From positions 1,178,001 to 1,242,000 of the forward strand of contig JADNRY010000001.1 in NCBI GenBank assembly GCA_015501585.1: a stretch of 64,000 bases of DNA. The letters run 5' to 3'. Below are positions 1 through 8,887 of the stretch, in pieces. Source of the DNA: Rhodocollybia butyracea (taxonomy: Eukaryota > Basidiomycota > Agaricomycetes > Agaricales > Omphalotaceae). Numbering within the stretch: the stretch's first letter is position 1; each line of letters begins with the position of its first letter. The translations under genes were made by a program, and so were the position numbers. The notes beneath the pieces are model-generated. The model saw only the letters and a program-made list of their open reading frames with translations. It was not told the DNA's origin and did no database searches.

Positions 1-93
1 GAGTATAGTACAGCAGCGCAAATTTCTCAGATTTTTAAAGTAAAGAATTTCCTCAAAGTCTAGAGTAGATGTTTTAGAAGTTGTTATTCCAAA

Positions 94-1883
94 CTATGTA
101 ACATACACGTGTGGTTCAGGAATATAAGGCTCCTGGCCAGAGAAGACATTCAGTACATCAAATACAAACTTTGCAGCTAGGGTCAGGACCCGTTGGTCAA
201 ACAAGAACCTGGCCAGGAAACTATAGTCAGACAGCCTCTGACGGGCAGCAGCCAGGTCCGGCGCTACCGCCTCCATGTCCACCAGGAATCGCTGACGCAG
301 GTATACCAGACCAAGATGACCTCCGCAGCCCAGGAGTGCATGGCACTCATCTTCCACCGCCCGCCTGCAGAAACGACACAACCTGAATTCCCGCGGGACG
401 TGCAGCCTATACCTCTCGTCATAGCGCAATCGCTCCACAGATAGCGCATGATTCGAAGTTATCAACCGAGTGAACGCATGGCGATGCTTTGGGACTGTTA
501 TCACATGCAGATATGTCTGCAGTTGCAAGGAGTGTGGAGGTGGCACGCTCCGACCCTGTGAATCGTACTCAACCCTGTTGTGCAGCAGGTGGACACGTAC
601 CGCGGCCTGGACATTGTTAGTAAGAGATGTCCAACACGTCGACCTGACCTCATCAGTGAGCTGTGAGAGCCTGTCGGGGTCCACCAGGTCATTAACGGAA
701 CATTGGATAGGTATAGGCAGTCGCTGCAGTACCAGACACAGGTCATTGGCCCACGCCGGGTGCCCCTCACGCATTAGACATAGTGAGTTAGCCAAGGCAT
801 CCCAGGCTATCCGGCGATCGGGAAGGAGGAGCAGCGAGCGGAGATAGGCGATAGCCAGACTGATACGACGGTAACGTAGTGGTTGCACGCCCAATTCCAA
901 AAACAGGGGGGCCAGCAGCGACCGGCGCCCAACCCCCAGCAGCCGGCGTAGGAACATGTGCTGGATCTGTTCCAACTCGCTGAGCAGTGAGAGATCAACG
1001 TCTAAAGCAATCTCACATCCAAAAGTGAGATGTGGGTCAACCCGGGCCATGTACAAGATCACACCCTCCCGTGGAGGGAGGCAGCCGATGGCTGAGTCTA
1101 AAGCAAAGGACGCCTGAGCAACATTCCTTGCCTTGGAAGCTTTTGGGCTATAGTGTGCCGCAAGAACATATCGATGAGTTGACACAAAGTGCAGACCAAC
1201 GTACTTGTAACTGAGGACCAGCTCAATTGGGTTACCATCTATCAGAAACACTGGGAGCCTCCTTGGTGTCGGACCAAAGAGCATCCACTTTGTCTTCTTG
1301 ATGCTGATCTCCATGGAGTTGCGACTACACCAGGAGAAGAACACGTCAAGCTTTGCCTGAAGCCCCTCGGGTGTCATGGACCATATAGCCACATCGTCTG
1401 CTTGCTCCACATGAGAGACCGCCCTAGCATTCAGGTAGGTATCATCGACATGGACAGGAACTTTTAGGTCAGAGAAATAGACGTTCCAGAGCGTCGGTGA
1501 AAGGGTATCACCTGTGAGAACCCCTATGAGACTGCAAAATGCCGCAGAGACCTGACCGCCATGCCGCACAACATAGGTCATACGAGCATAGAGAAGCCGG
1601 AGCCAGTCAAACAGGGGACCTGACATACCATACCTGAAGAGCTTCATCCAGAGCGTCGGTATGTCTGTAGAGGGGAAGGCATTTCGGAGGTCAATAAAGG
1701 CAACATACAGAGAATTTCCTGGTGCCCGGGCTTCTTCAATGGCACAGCGTAGGATGAAAGAATTGTTGTGAGTCCTATACCCCTCCCGGAAACCGTTCTG
1801 AGTGTCAGGCAGGATATCCACTGCATCTGCCCATGCCTTGACCTGAAGGTCAATAATTAGTGTGAGCATCTTCAGTAGACAGG
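94..1883 (-). pseudogene. LINE ORF2, reverse transcriptase main part and CCHC C-terminus
   Basis: This is the downstream part of the ORF2 RT. It reads open from the LTR junction at 1883 to the stop at 94; the first about 20 codons of the longer open frame (to 1944) come from the inserted LTR and are not native. RT motif A is seen as AFIDLRNAFPS and motif B as GDTLSPTLWNVYFSDL. The catalytic box reads EQADDVAIWS, so both aspartates are kept but the usual Tyr/Phe before ADD is Gln. The thumb region follows. Near the C-terminus a C-X2-C-X8-H-X4-C knuckle (CRFCRRAVEDECHALLGC) matches the zinc knuckle common at LINE ORF2 ends. Its N-terminal RT part is at 8615-8887. It is classed as a pseudogene because the ORF is split by the LTR element and by a frameshift further upstream. 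Confidence 0.88.
1879..1883. repeat. Target-site duplication, left copy
   Basis: ACAGG immediately before the 5' LTR; it matches 8610-8614. Confidence 0.9.
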
Positions 1884-2095
1884 TGTTATGACCCATACCC
1901 AAACTATAAGCATATACATATCTTTTTCTATTATTATTAACCAACTACTACTACTATCATTAAGATTTCTACTTATCATATACATTTTACGTTCATTACT
2001 CATTTTCTCTACATTATTTGGCATAATGCTGCACACGTGAACATACTGTTAATCAACTTCGGTTTCACTAGAATAATTGAACACCAGTCACTGCA

Positions 2096-2400
2096 TGACA
2101 TCATTCTACTGCTCCGCAGTTCTGACATCATTTTACTGCTCCACAGTCATGATGTCATCTCACTGCTCCGCAGTTATGACATCATTCCAGCTCCACAGTT
2201 ATGATATCATTCCAGTGCTCCACAGTTATGATATCATTCCAGTGCTCCGCAGTTATGACATCATTCCAGCTCCACAGTTATGATATCATTCCAGTGCTCC
2301 GCAGTTATGACATCATTCCAGCTCCACAGTTATGATATCATTCCAGTGCTCCGCAGTTATGACATCATTCCAGTGCTCCACAGTTATGATGTCATTCTGC
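2096..2400 (+). repeat. U3 tandem array of about 12 CRE-like units
   Basis: Twelve units of about 24-29 bp each hold TGACATCA, TGATATCA or TGATGTCA, followed by TTCCAG and CTCCRCAGT. The core is one or two bases from the bZIP/CRE site TGACGTCA. The array ends about 30 bp before a TATA box, so an enhancer role in the LTR promoter is a reasonable inference. The copy in the 3' LTR is at 7570-7874. Confidence 0.85.
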
Positions 2401-2430
2401 AGCATTTCCTAAATAATACATACTTGACAG

Positions 2431-2439
2431 TATATAAGG
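2431..2439 (+). promoter_or_regulatory. LTR promoter TATA box
   Basis: TATATAAGG lies downstream of the CRE-like array and upstream of the hairpin array, so transcription would start near 2460-2475 and place the hairpins in the RNA leader. The second copy is at 7905-7913. Confidence 0.65.
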
Positions 2440-2538
2440 AGGCTAGATTTACCAATGTACAGTAGACGTATTATTTTTCTTAAATCCAAACCCCCACTTG
2501 TTTGCTGTTATCACTTGTGTGAATCACCAGACCAACTC

Positions 2539-2941
2539 ATTGTATATTGTTGAGCTATCTCCAAGTTACAATACACATTTATACATCTTGTTGAGCTAAC
2601 TCCAAGTTGTATCCACTAACATTCACCTGTTGAGCTATCTCCTAGTGAATACTTCTTAATTGCCACTTGTTGAGCTATCTCCGAGTTGCAACTTCCTATT
2701 ACTTGTTGAGCTATCTCCAAGTATTAGACATCACACTCACTATTACTTGTTGAGCTATCTCTGAGTACTAGACACCACACTCACTATTACTTGTTGAGCT
2801 ATCTCCGAGTACTAGACACCACACTCACTACTACTTGTTGAGCCATCTCCGAGTACTAGTTCTGATTCATATTACTGCTTGTTGAGCTATCTCTGAGGGT
2901 AATCTTATTATTATTATTTGTCGAGCTATCTCCAAATAATA
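2539..2941 (+). repeat. Array of ten hairpins with covarying stems (5' LTR leader)
   Basis: Ten units share the apical motif TTGAGCTATCTC, flanked by 7-11 nt arms that are complementary within each unit but differ between units. Units lie at 2539-2572, 2581-2612, 2621-2650, 2660-2691, 2697-2726, 2740-2771, 2784-2815, 2828-2859, 2871-2902 and 2912-2941. Examples of arm pairs are ATTCAC/GTGAAT, TATTATTTG/CAAATAATA and ATACATCTTG/CAAGTTGTAT. Inside the apical motif GAG can pair with CTC around a CTAT loop. The three variants (CTAA, CCAT, and TC for TT) hit only loop or bulge positions. The pattern indicates selection for structure in RNA or single-stranded DNA. Confidence 0.85.
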
Positions 2942-3165
2942 AGTTCTGTGAGTTTCATATTACAAACTAGTTACTAACTTTACTTGAGCCTAGTTGTTTG
3001 AGTATATATTTTTTGCCTAGCAGTTTCAACGAACGGAAAGGCTTGCTCTATAATCTCATTAATTTCTCTTATCATTTTTACTGCCAAGTTACGTACTGTG
3101 AAGGTTTGGACGAGACTATTGATCGAGTCATAACATAATAATACGTCTCTACCTGCCCCCATTAA

Positions 3166-4218
3166 ATGTCTACACAAACAACTAGAACCCGCACAGGGTC
3201 TCACCAGAACCCTCAAACATTTGTTCAAGGATCTAGTATCCAAACTATTCCAACTGGTTTTAATGCTCCAGGATATACACTGGGACAAGACATTTCCAAT
3301 GTTGGAAATACCAGCAATTGGACACCCACTGATATTTCAGAAGGTGAAGTTGTAGTAATGCGGAGAGTTCATATTGGATCAAATGGATCAAATTTCAATG
3401 AAACTGTGGTTCAGGAAGTTAGAGTGCCTACTACTGCAGAAATTGCCCAGATCTTTGCTCGTCATGATGACCATTCCACCAGTCATTCAGTTGAACGTGG
3501 TTTGCGAGGACAACAGCAGCAAATTCCTGATTTTGCAACAATTATACCTCTACCTTCTTCACATCATAGTCATTCTGTGCAATCTGAAACACATAAATCT
3601 CAGAGTGAACACTCTACAAGGCAAAACAGGGATATACTTCAGGTCTCAGAACCTCAACAAAATCCTTCACACAGCCGCCACTTGTCACCCATACAGTCAA
3701 TTAGTAGGAATGTATTGCCACAAGCAATTGTGAATCAATCACAGACACCTATAATTGAATTTTTTGACTCGCTACAAGCACAGTATAGAGAACAACAATC
3801 TCTTACAAGGCCAAGTACAAGACAATCTGAGCCTGTTAGAAGGTCTCCATTGTCTGTAGTCCCTGAGGAAATCCAAGAGCATTCTGTGGCTCATAGTAGC
3901 TCACATCATGAGTTCCCACCACAGCAATCTCACAATTCTCAGTCAGACCATACTGCTTTAAGTGCTGTTAGGAGTTTAAATCAGTCACAAGGACATGAAC
4001 AATCACCTGTTCAATTGCAAGTTTTGCAACCAGTTTTAACTGTCAGGAACATCCCATCACCAAGTGGATCTTCCAAAAGCTCAGTAAAAAGCTCAGCAAA
4101 ACAAGACTCACATAAGTCAAGCAATAGTGTACCAATTTTGAACCAGCTTCAAATGGACAGACACAGTTTGACAGACTTAGTCAACAATGCAAATATTCTT
4201 AGAGTCATTAGGCTATAG
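3166..4218 (+). CDS. Gag N-terminal ORF of the LTR retrotransposon
   Basis: A 350-aa ORF starting MSTQTTRTRTGS, 30 bp after the 5' LTR. It is rich in Ser, Gln, Pro and His and has no recognisable domain, as expected for the disordered N-terminal extension of fungal Gag polyproteins. It overlaps the next ORF (frame +1 relative to it) by 32 bp, and the residue pattern before and after the overlap has the same low-complexity character, so the two probably form one polyprotein joined by ribosomal frameshifting or split by a one-base change. The only span where a shift can occur is 4181-4218. Within it CTT-AGA-G at 4198-4204 resembles the Ty1 slip site CTT-AGG-C. Confidence 0.75.
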   Translation: MSTQTTRTRTGSHQNPQTFVQGSSIQTIPTGFNAPGYTLGQDISNVGNTSNWTPTDISEGEVVVMRRVHIGSNGSNFNETVVQEVRVPTTAEIAQIFARHDDHSTSHSVERGLRGQQQQIPDFATIIPLPSSHHSHSVQSETHKSQSEHSTRQNRDILQVSEPQQNPSHSRHLSPIQSISRNVLPQAIVNQSQTPIIEFFDSLQAQYREQQSLTRPSTRQSEPVRRSPLSVVPEEIQEHSVAHSSSHHEFPPQQSHNSQSDHTALSAVRSLNQSQGHEQSPVQLQVLQPVLTVRNIPSPSGSSKSSVKSSAKQDSHKSSNSVPILNQLQMDRHSLTDLVNNANILRVIRL

Positions 4219-6571
4219 AAGCAGAAATGCTCAGCCTTGGCAATGGGTTCAACAGTTGGAAAGACTAGGTCAGAGTGAGCTTGCATTACTAAGTCCAAGT
4301 CTGTATCAGCGGATATCAGACAAAAGGAATAGCCAAATGTTAACAGACCTGTATAACGAGACACAAAGGAATGGAGTTCAAGTTTTATTGAGGGCAAGAA
4401 GTAGCACTAGTGCAGAATTAGCACCTTCTGTTCATATGAGCCAGATGGCCAAAGTACAGGAAAATGCACCAAGTGTTCACACACCAGTGCAAACCTCATC
4501 AAAAGCAGAAGTTTCACCAAGTGCACAAACCTCCATACAAAGAAATCAATCAGTTGAGAACACAAGAAATGTGGAAGAAACTCATGTTCCACTTACAGAG
4601 AGGAACTCTAGGCAAAATGAAAGCTCTAATGAGACTGACAGAATACTTGCCTGGACAAGAAGGGTTCAACCACCAAGTCCTCAAAATGTTAATATACCAA
4701 TTATTCAACCCATGACACACATGCCATTAGCAACTAATCCTGTTAAAAAAATGGAGCAAGTAGTGAGAAATGAAAATCAACATGATCACTCTAGAACTCA
4801 ACTTCAACGAGATGAACCACCTCATGCCAGTGGTAGTCACTCACTATTTGACCAAGGGAAAAGAAATACAAGACTTAGAAGCAGAAAGCAGGATTTTGCA
4901 ATGCCTACAAAATATGAACCTGCTCAAGCCTCAACAAGTCAGCAAGTATTTCCTGAGACACAAGTTAGAAAACCTACAATTGATTCTCCTCACATTCCAA
5001 TGCCTATCCAATCTCCTGTGAACCTGGTAGAGCCAACACCATTGCTTACAGAGCATCATAATCAGGTTCCACAGACTCATAAGACTGTTGTACCTAGGTC
5101 ACCTTTAGGTCTGAATTGGGCTGTTGAAGCAAATGAATTTTTGCCAATGAATGGTTACCCATTCATCCCAAACAAAGGCAAGGCACCTGTCCAAGCATCA
5201 GGAGGAGCGCCACCATCACCCCCACCACCAGATGACCCTGGAAATCATAGTGAAGGGAATGACCAAAGCAGAAGCAATGGTGAGAACAATGGAAACAATT
5301 CCTACAGGAACAGCAGACCCAATGAACCTCCTCCACCACCAAATGATGGTGAACCTCCAAAACAGCCTTGTGGCAGATCTCATTGTTGCTGCTGTAAAGA
5401 CGGAAGAGATGGAAGAGATGGATGTGACGGTAGAAATGGCAATGAGCACAATCCGGAAAGAGAGGAACAGAAAAGAAGGAATGAAGAAGCCACTAGAGCT
5501 CTGACGAGAGAGTCAAAGCTTGACATCAACAAACCAACTCCATTTGACGGATCTAACAGAGCCGCTTGGAGAGCATTTCTAAATTCAGTGCTGATAATGT
5601 TCAATGCAAAGCCAATGACTTACTCTACAGATAATTCAAAAATTACATTTGCCGCATCATATCTTACAGGAGCTGCAGCAAAGTACTATAATAATCTGGT
5701 AGAAAAACAGGCCAATGGAGAAAATGAATCCTTCATTCCAGCATTGAATATCTGGTCAGAGTTTGTTATGTTGTTTGGACGCATGTTTGGTCTCCATGAT
5801 GAGAAAATGCATGCTCAATCACAACTAGATAAATGCCTACAAGTCTCAATAGAGTCATTTGCAGACTTTTTAGTCAAGTTTGAAGACATTGCTAACCGCA
5901 CCACCTACAATGATCCTGCTAAGCGATGGAGACTTCTGAATCAGATCCAGCCAGATCTGCGCAACCATCTAACAATGGTTGGCAATTTGCCAGAAACATA
6001 TCAGGATGTTGTTGATAGACTATTGGACATTGATGGCGCACGAGAAGCATTTTATGATTCCGGACTTGGGAATAATTTCAGAACTGGGAATAACAATATC
6101 CAAAATGAAAATACAAATAATCAAACCCTTGACCACAACCAGTCAGGAAACAGCTACTCCACCGCTGCAAACATGATTTTTGATCAGAACAACCCGCCAA
6201 ATAATTATACAACACAAGTTCAACTGCAGGAAGCTCCTACATCTAACACTCAGACTCAAAGACCATCTAGAATGAATCACAACAGTTCTAGAAATCATAA
6301 TATCAATGAGGATTCAGCTGTAGTCCAAATGGCTTGGGTCACTCAAGAGGAGTATGACAAAAGACGAGCAAAAGGAGCTTGCACTTGCTGTGGTGAGATG
6401 GGCCATTTTGACAGAAACTGTCCACAACGGCGCAATAATGTATCAGGTCGGGCTGCATTTATGGACACTTCCAGTGACACACCAAGCAATATTATGCTTG
6501 AAGTTGAGGGTGAAGTCATTGATATTGACAGCACACTCTTGGAAGGAGACCCTGAAGGAGGGGGAATATAA
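4187..6571 (+). CDS. Gag protein with retrotransposon gag domain and CCHC zinc knuckle
   Basis: A 794-aa frame; its first Met (4187) lies in the overlap with the previous ORF and may not be a real start. Residues 1 to about 430 are Ser/Gln/Pro-rich, with a short GRDGRDGCDGRNG tract near 410. Residues about 442-624 have the pattern of the retrotransposon gag domain (FDGSNRAAWRAFLNSV, ASYLTGAAAKYY, WSEFVMLFGRMFG). A CCHC knuckle (CTCCGEMGHFDRNC, C-X2-C-X4-H-X4-C) sits at about 731-745. The protein ends 50 residues later with an acidic tail and no protease DTG/DSG motif. The role inferred is capsid and RNA packaging. The absence of pol makes the element non-autonomous. Confidence 0.88.
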   Translation: MQIFLESLGYRSRNAQPWQWVQQLERLGQSELALLSPSLYQRISDKRNSQMLTDLYNETQRNGVQVLLRARSSTSAELAPSVHMSQMAKVQENAPSVHTPVQTSSKAEVSPSAQTSIQRNQSVENTRNVEETHVPLTERNSRQNESSNETDRILAWTRRVQPPSPQNVNIPIIQPMTHMPLATNPVKKMEQVVRNENQHDHSRTQLQRDEPPHASGSHSLFDQGKRNTRLRSRKQDFAMPTKYEPAQASTSQQVFPETQVRKPTIDSPHIPMPIQSPVNLVEPTPLLTEHHNQVPQTHKTVVPRSPLGLNWAVEANEFLPMNGYPFIPNKGKAPVQASGGAPPSPPPPDDPGNHSEGNDQSRSNGENNGNNSYRNSRPNEPPPPPNDGEPPKQPCGRSHCCCCKDGRDGRDGCDGRNGNEHNPEREEQKRRNEEATRALTRESKLDINKPTPFDGSNRAAWRAFLNSVLIMFNAKPMTYSTDNSKITFAASYLTGAAAKYYNNLVEKQANGENESFIPALNIWSEFVMLFGRMFGLHDEKMHAQSQLDKCLQVSIESFADFLVKFEDIANRTTYNDPAKRWRLLNQIQPDLRNHLTMVGNLPETYQDVVDRLLDIDGAREAFYDSGLGNNFRTGNNNIQNENTNNQTLDHNQSGNSYSTAANMIFDQNNPPNNYTTQVQLQEAPTSNTQTQRPSRMNHNSSRNHNINEDSAVVQMAWVTQEEYDKRRAKGACTCCGEMGHFDRNCPQRRNNVSGRAAFMDTSSDTPSNIMLEVEGEVIDIDSTLLEGDPEGGGI

Positions 6572-7357
6572 GAATCACAACCAAGAGAACATTCCATGGC
6601 TGAGGAAGAATAGGAGAAACCTTGGGACCAACCATTAATTCTTCAGTTTATCTTCATCCAATTATTATCAACACCAAGTTATTCTCCTATAAAATCCGAT
6701 AAAATTTAATCCAGCTCTACCCTCATCAAGATACCCATATGCAGAAGAGAAACCACCACTGGTTAGCCTTATAATGACACCATCTCCTACAAGATGAACC
6801 TTTAGCCAACTAAAAAATTCAAAACAAGACCCTCAAATAACCCAGAGCATACTCAGCCCCAATGCTGCTACCATGACACCCTAATGATCTTACGATGCTA
6901 TTATTCATGACCCACATGATCCCCAAATATAACGCCCAAACATCAGAGAACTGATCAGCTTTGATGTTCCATGATACTCAAATCTCAACTTTCAGTTGAG
7001 CACAAGCAAAAATGAAATAAAATAAAGTTATGCAGTTTAGAACCAGGCAAGAATCCCCTTAACCAAGAGTCTGGCAGCATGGAGCAACAAATGATGTCCA
7101 ATGAACAACTCTGCAAAACCACAATCTAGAAACTTGACATCTAATTGCCTGAAGGCCATGCACATTAGCTCTTGACCATTCAACCAGACCAGCTGTGGAA
7201 ATTACCCAGAAATGTTGCAAAAACTTGAACATTGCCCCAACATATCATAGTCATGCTGAAAGCTGTAAACATTCAACTAGCACTACAAAAGCTTGACAAC
7301 ATCCACAAAGCAGCACATTGCTGGCCTCAGAGGGTTTCGGCCTTAAGCGGGGGGTAC
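6572..7357 (+). other. Noncoding 3' internal region with polypurine tract
   Basis: No open frame of note and no remnants of pol are visible in 786 bp. The last bases before the LTR (7345-7354, aagcgggggg) form the likely polypurine tract for plus-strand priming, followed by TAC and then the LTR. Confidence 0.65.
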
Positions 7358-8609
7358 TGTTATGACCCATACCCAAACTATAAGCATATACATATCTTTT
7401 TCTATTATTATTAACCAACTACTACTACTATCATTAAGATTTCTACTTATCATATACATTTTACGTTCATTACTCATTTTCTCTACATTATTTGGCATAA
7501 TGCTGCACACGTGAACATACTGTTAATCAACTTCGGTTTCACTAGAATAATTGAACACCAGTCACTGCATGACATCATTCTACTGCTCCGCAGTTCTGAC
7601 ATCATTTTACTGCTCCACAGTCATGATGTCATCTCACTGCTCCGCAGTTATGACATCATTCCAGCTCCACAGTTATGATATCATTCCAGTGCTCCACAGT
7701 TATGATATCATTCCAGTGCTCCGCAGTTATGACATCATTCCAGCTCCACAGTTATGATATCATTCCAGTGCTCCGCAGTTATGACATCATTCCAGCTCCA
7801 CAGTTATGATATCATTCCAGTGCTCCGCAGTTATGACATCATTCCAGTGCTCCACAGTTATGATGTCATTCTGCAGCATTTCCTAAATAATACATACTTG
7901 ACAGTATATAAGGAGGCTAGATTTACCAATGTACAGTAGACGTATTATTTTTCTTAAATCCAAACCCCCACTTGTTTGCTGTTATCACTTGTGTGAATCA
8001 CCAGACCAACTCATTGTATATTGTTGAGCTATCTCCAAGTTACAATACACATTTATACATCTTGTTGAGCTAACTCCAAGTTGTATCCACTAACATTCAC
8101 CTGTTGAGCTATCTCCTAGTGAATACTTCTTAATTGCCACTTGTTGAGCTATCTCCGAGTTGCAACTTCCTATTACTTGTTGAGCTATCTCCAAGTATTA
8201 GACATCACACTCACTATTACTTGTTGAGCTATCTCTGAGTACTAGACACCACACTCACTATTACTTGTTGAGCTATCTCCGAGTACTAGACACCACACTC
8301 ACTACTACTTGTTGAGCCATCTCCGAGTACTAGTTCTGATTCATATTACTGCTTGTTGAGCTATCTCTGAGGGTAATCTTATTATTATTATTTGTCGAGC
8401 TATCTCCAAATAATAAGTTCTGTGAGTTTCATATTACAAACTAGTTACTAACTTTACTTGAGCCTAGTTGTTTGAGTATATATTTTTTGCCTAGCAGTTT
8501 CAACGAACGGAAAGGCTTGCTCTATAATCTCATTAATTTCTCTTATCATTTTTACTGCCAAGTTACGTACTGTGAAGGTTTGGACGAGACTATTGATCGA
8601 GTCATAACA
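7358..8609 (+). repeat. 3' LTR (1252 bp)
   Basis: Same length and same internal arrays as the 5' LTR at a constant offset of 5474. It follows a purine-rich tract and is followed by the ACAGG target copy, then by LINE RT sequence. Confidence 0.95.
8013..8415 (+). repeat. Array of ten hairpins (3' LTR copy)
   Basis: Same ten units as in the 5' LTR, shifted by 5474. In this copy the array lies past the probable 3' processing region, unless R extends through it. Confidence 0.85.
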
Positions 8610-8614
8610 ACAGG
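8610..8614. repeat. Target-site duplication, right copy
   Basis: ACAGG immediately after the 3' LTR. Removing the element plus one copy restores codon phase in the LINE RT. Confidence 0.9.
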
Positions 8615-8887
8615 ACTCCAGCCCAATGATGCGATAGTTGTCGGGGTCATCAGCATTCAGCCCGACCTTGAGGATACCGACAAGAACAGTGGTGAACCAT
8701 TGCTGTGGTGCGTCTAGGTCAAAAATACAACGATTGAACAGAGCCGCCAAAACATTGTTCGGGATGCGCTCGATCTGGCGATAGGAGATGGAGTCTATAC
8801 CCCGGGCACTCTTTGAGCTACGGTAGTGTATCTTCTTCTTGCACTCTGCCACATCCTCCTCTGTCACTCTCCTGGAGAAAAACTGCC
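8615..8887 (-). pseudogene. LINE ORF2, N-terminal RT segment upstream of the LTR insertion
   Basis: This short piece is in a different frame from the endonuclease ORF and contains the RT entry motifs: SARGIDSISYRQI (the K-x-PGxDG-like region) and DDPDNYRIIGLESC (NYRPI-like). The open frame runs on into the 3' LTR, where it reads non-native residues to 8454. Codon phase at 8615 matches phase at 1883 once one 5-bp target copy is discounted, so the LTR element landed in a then-open RT frame. Around 8887-8890 the endonuclease ORF and this frame overlap and read the same residues before diverging at a short G run. A one-base deletion is the simplest explanation. Confidence 0.8.

Larger units (their letters stand above)
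1884..3135 (+). repeat. 5' LTR (1252 bp)
   Basis: Starts TGTTATGACCC and ends GAGTCATAACA. It contains, in order, a CRE-like tandem array, a TATA box and a hairpin array; these are listed separately. Short open frames inside it are products of the repeats and are not taken as genes. Confidence 0.95.
1884..8609 (+). mobile_element. Gag-only LTR retrotransposon, 6726 bp, young
   Basis: Two direct repeats of 1252 bp (1884-3135 and 7358-8609, offset exactly 5474) begin TGTTATGAC and end GTCATAACA, a 9-bp terminal inverted repeat. The 5-bp duplication ACAGG flanks the element. A purine-rich tract with a G run (7349-7354) lies just before the 3' LTR. The interior codes only for Gag; no protease, RT, RNase H or integrase motif is present in 3136-7357, so the element must be mobilised by a partner. 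No tRNA primer site starting TGG follows the 5' LTR (the sequence there is TAATAATACG), so priming may be unusual. Every LTR stretch compared by eye was identical, which points to recent insertion. Plants have comparable gag-only elements (TR-GAG), so the class is known in principle. Confidence 0.93.

Noticed and set aside
2077..2465. Open frames of 61-68 codons in the LTR (also 7551-7939)
   Set aside because: They are read-through of the tandem repeat unit and have no independent support as genes.
2539..2941. CRISPR-like array (short repeat separated by variable sequences)
   Set aside because: The conserved part is only 12 bp, spacing is irregular, the variable parts pair with each other across each repeat, and the array is within both LTRs of a eukaryotic retrotransposon.
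5390..5450. Collagen-like protein encoded in gag (GRDGRDGCDGRNG)
   Set aside because: The tract is too short and lies in a disordered linker before the gag domain.
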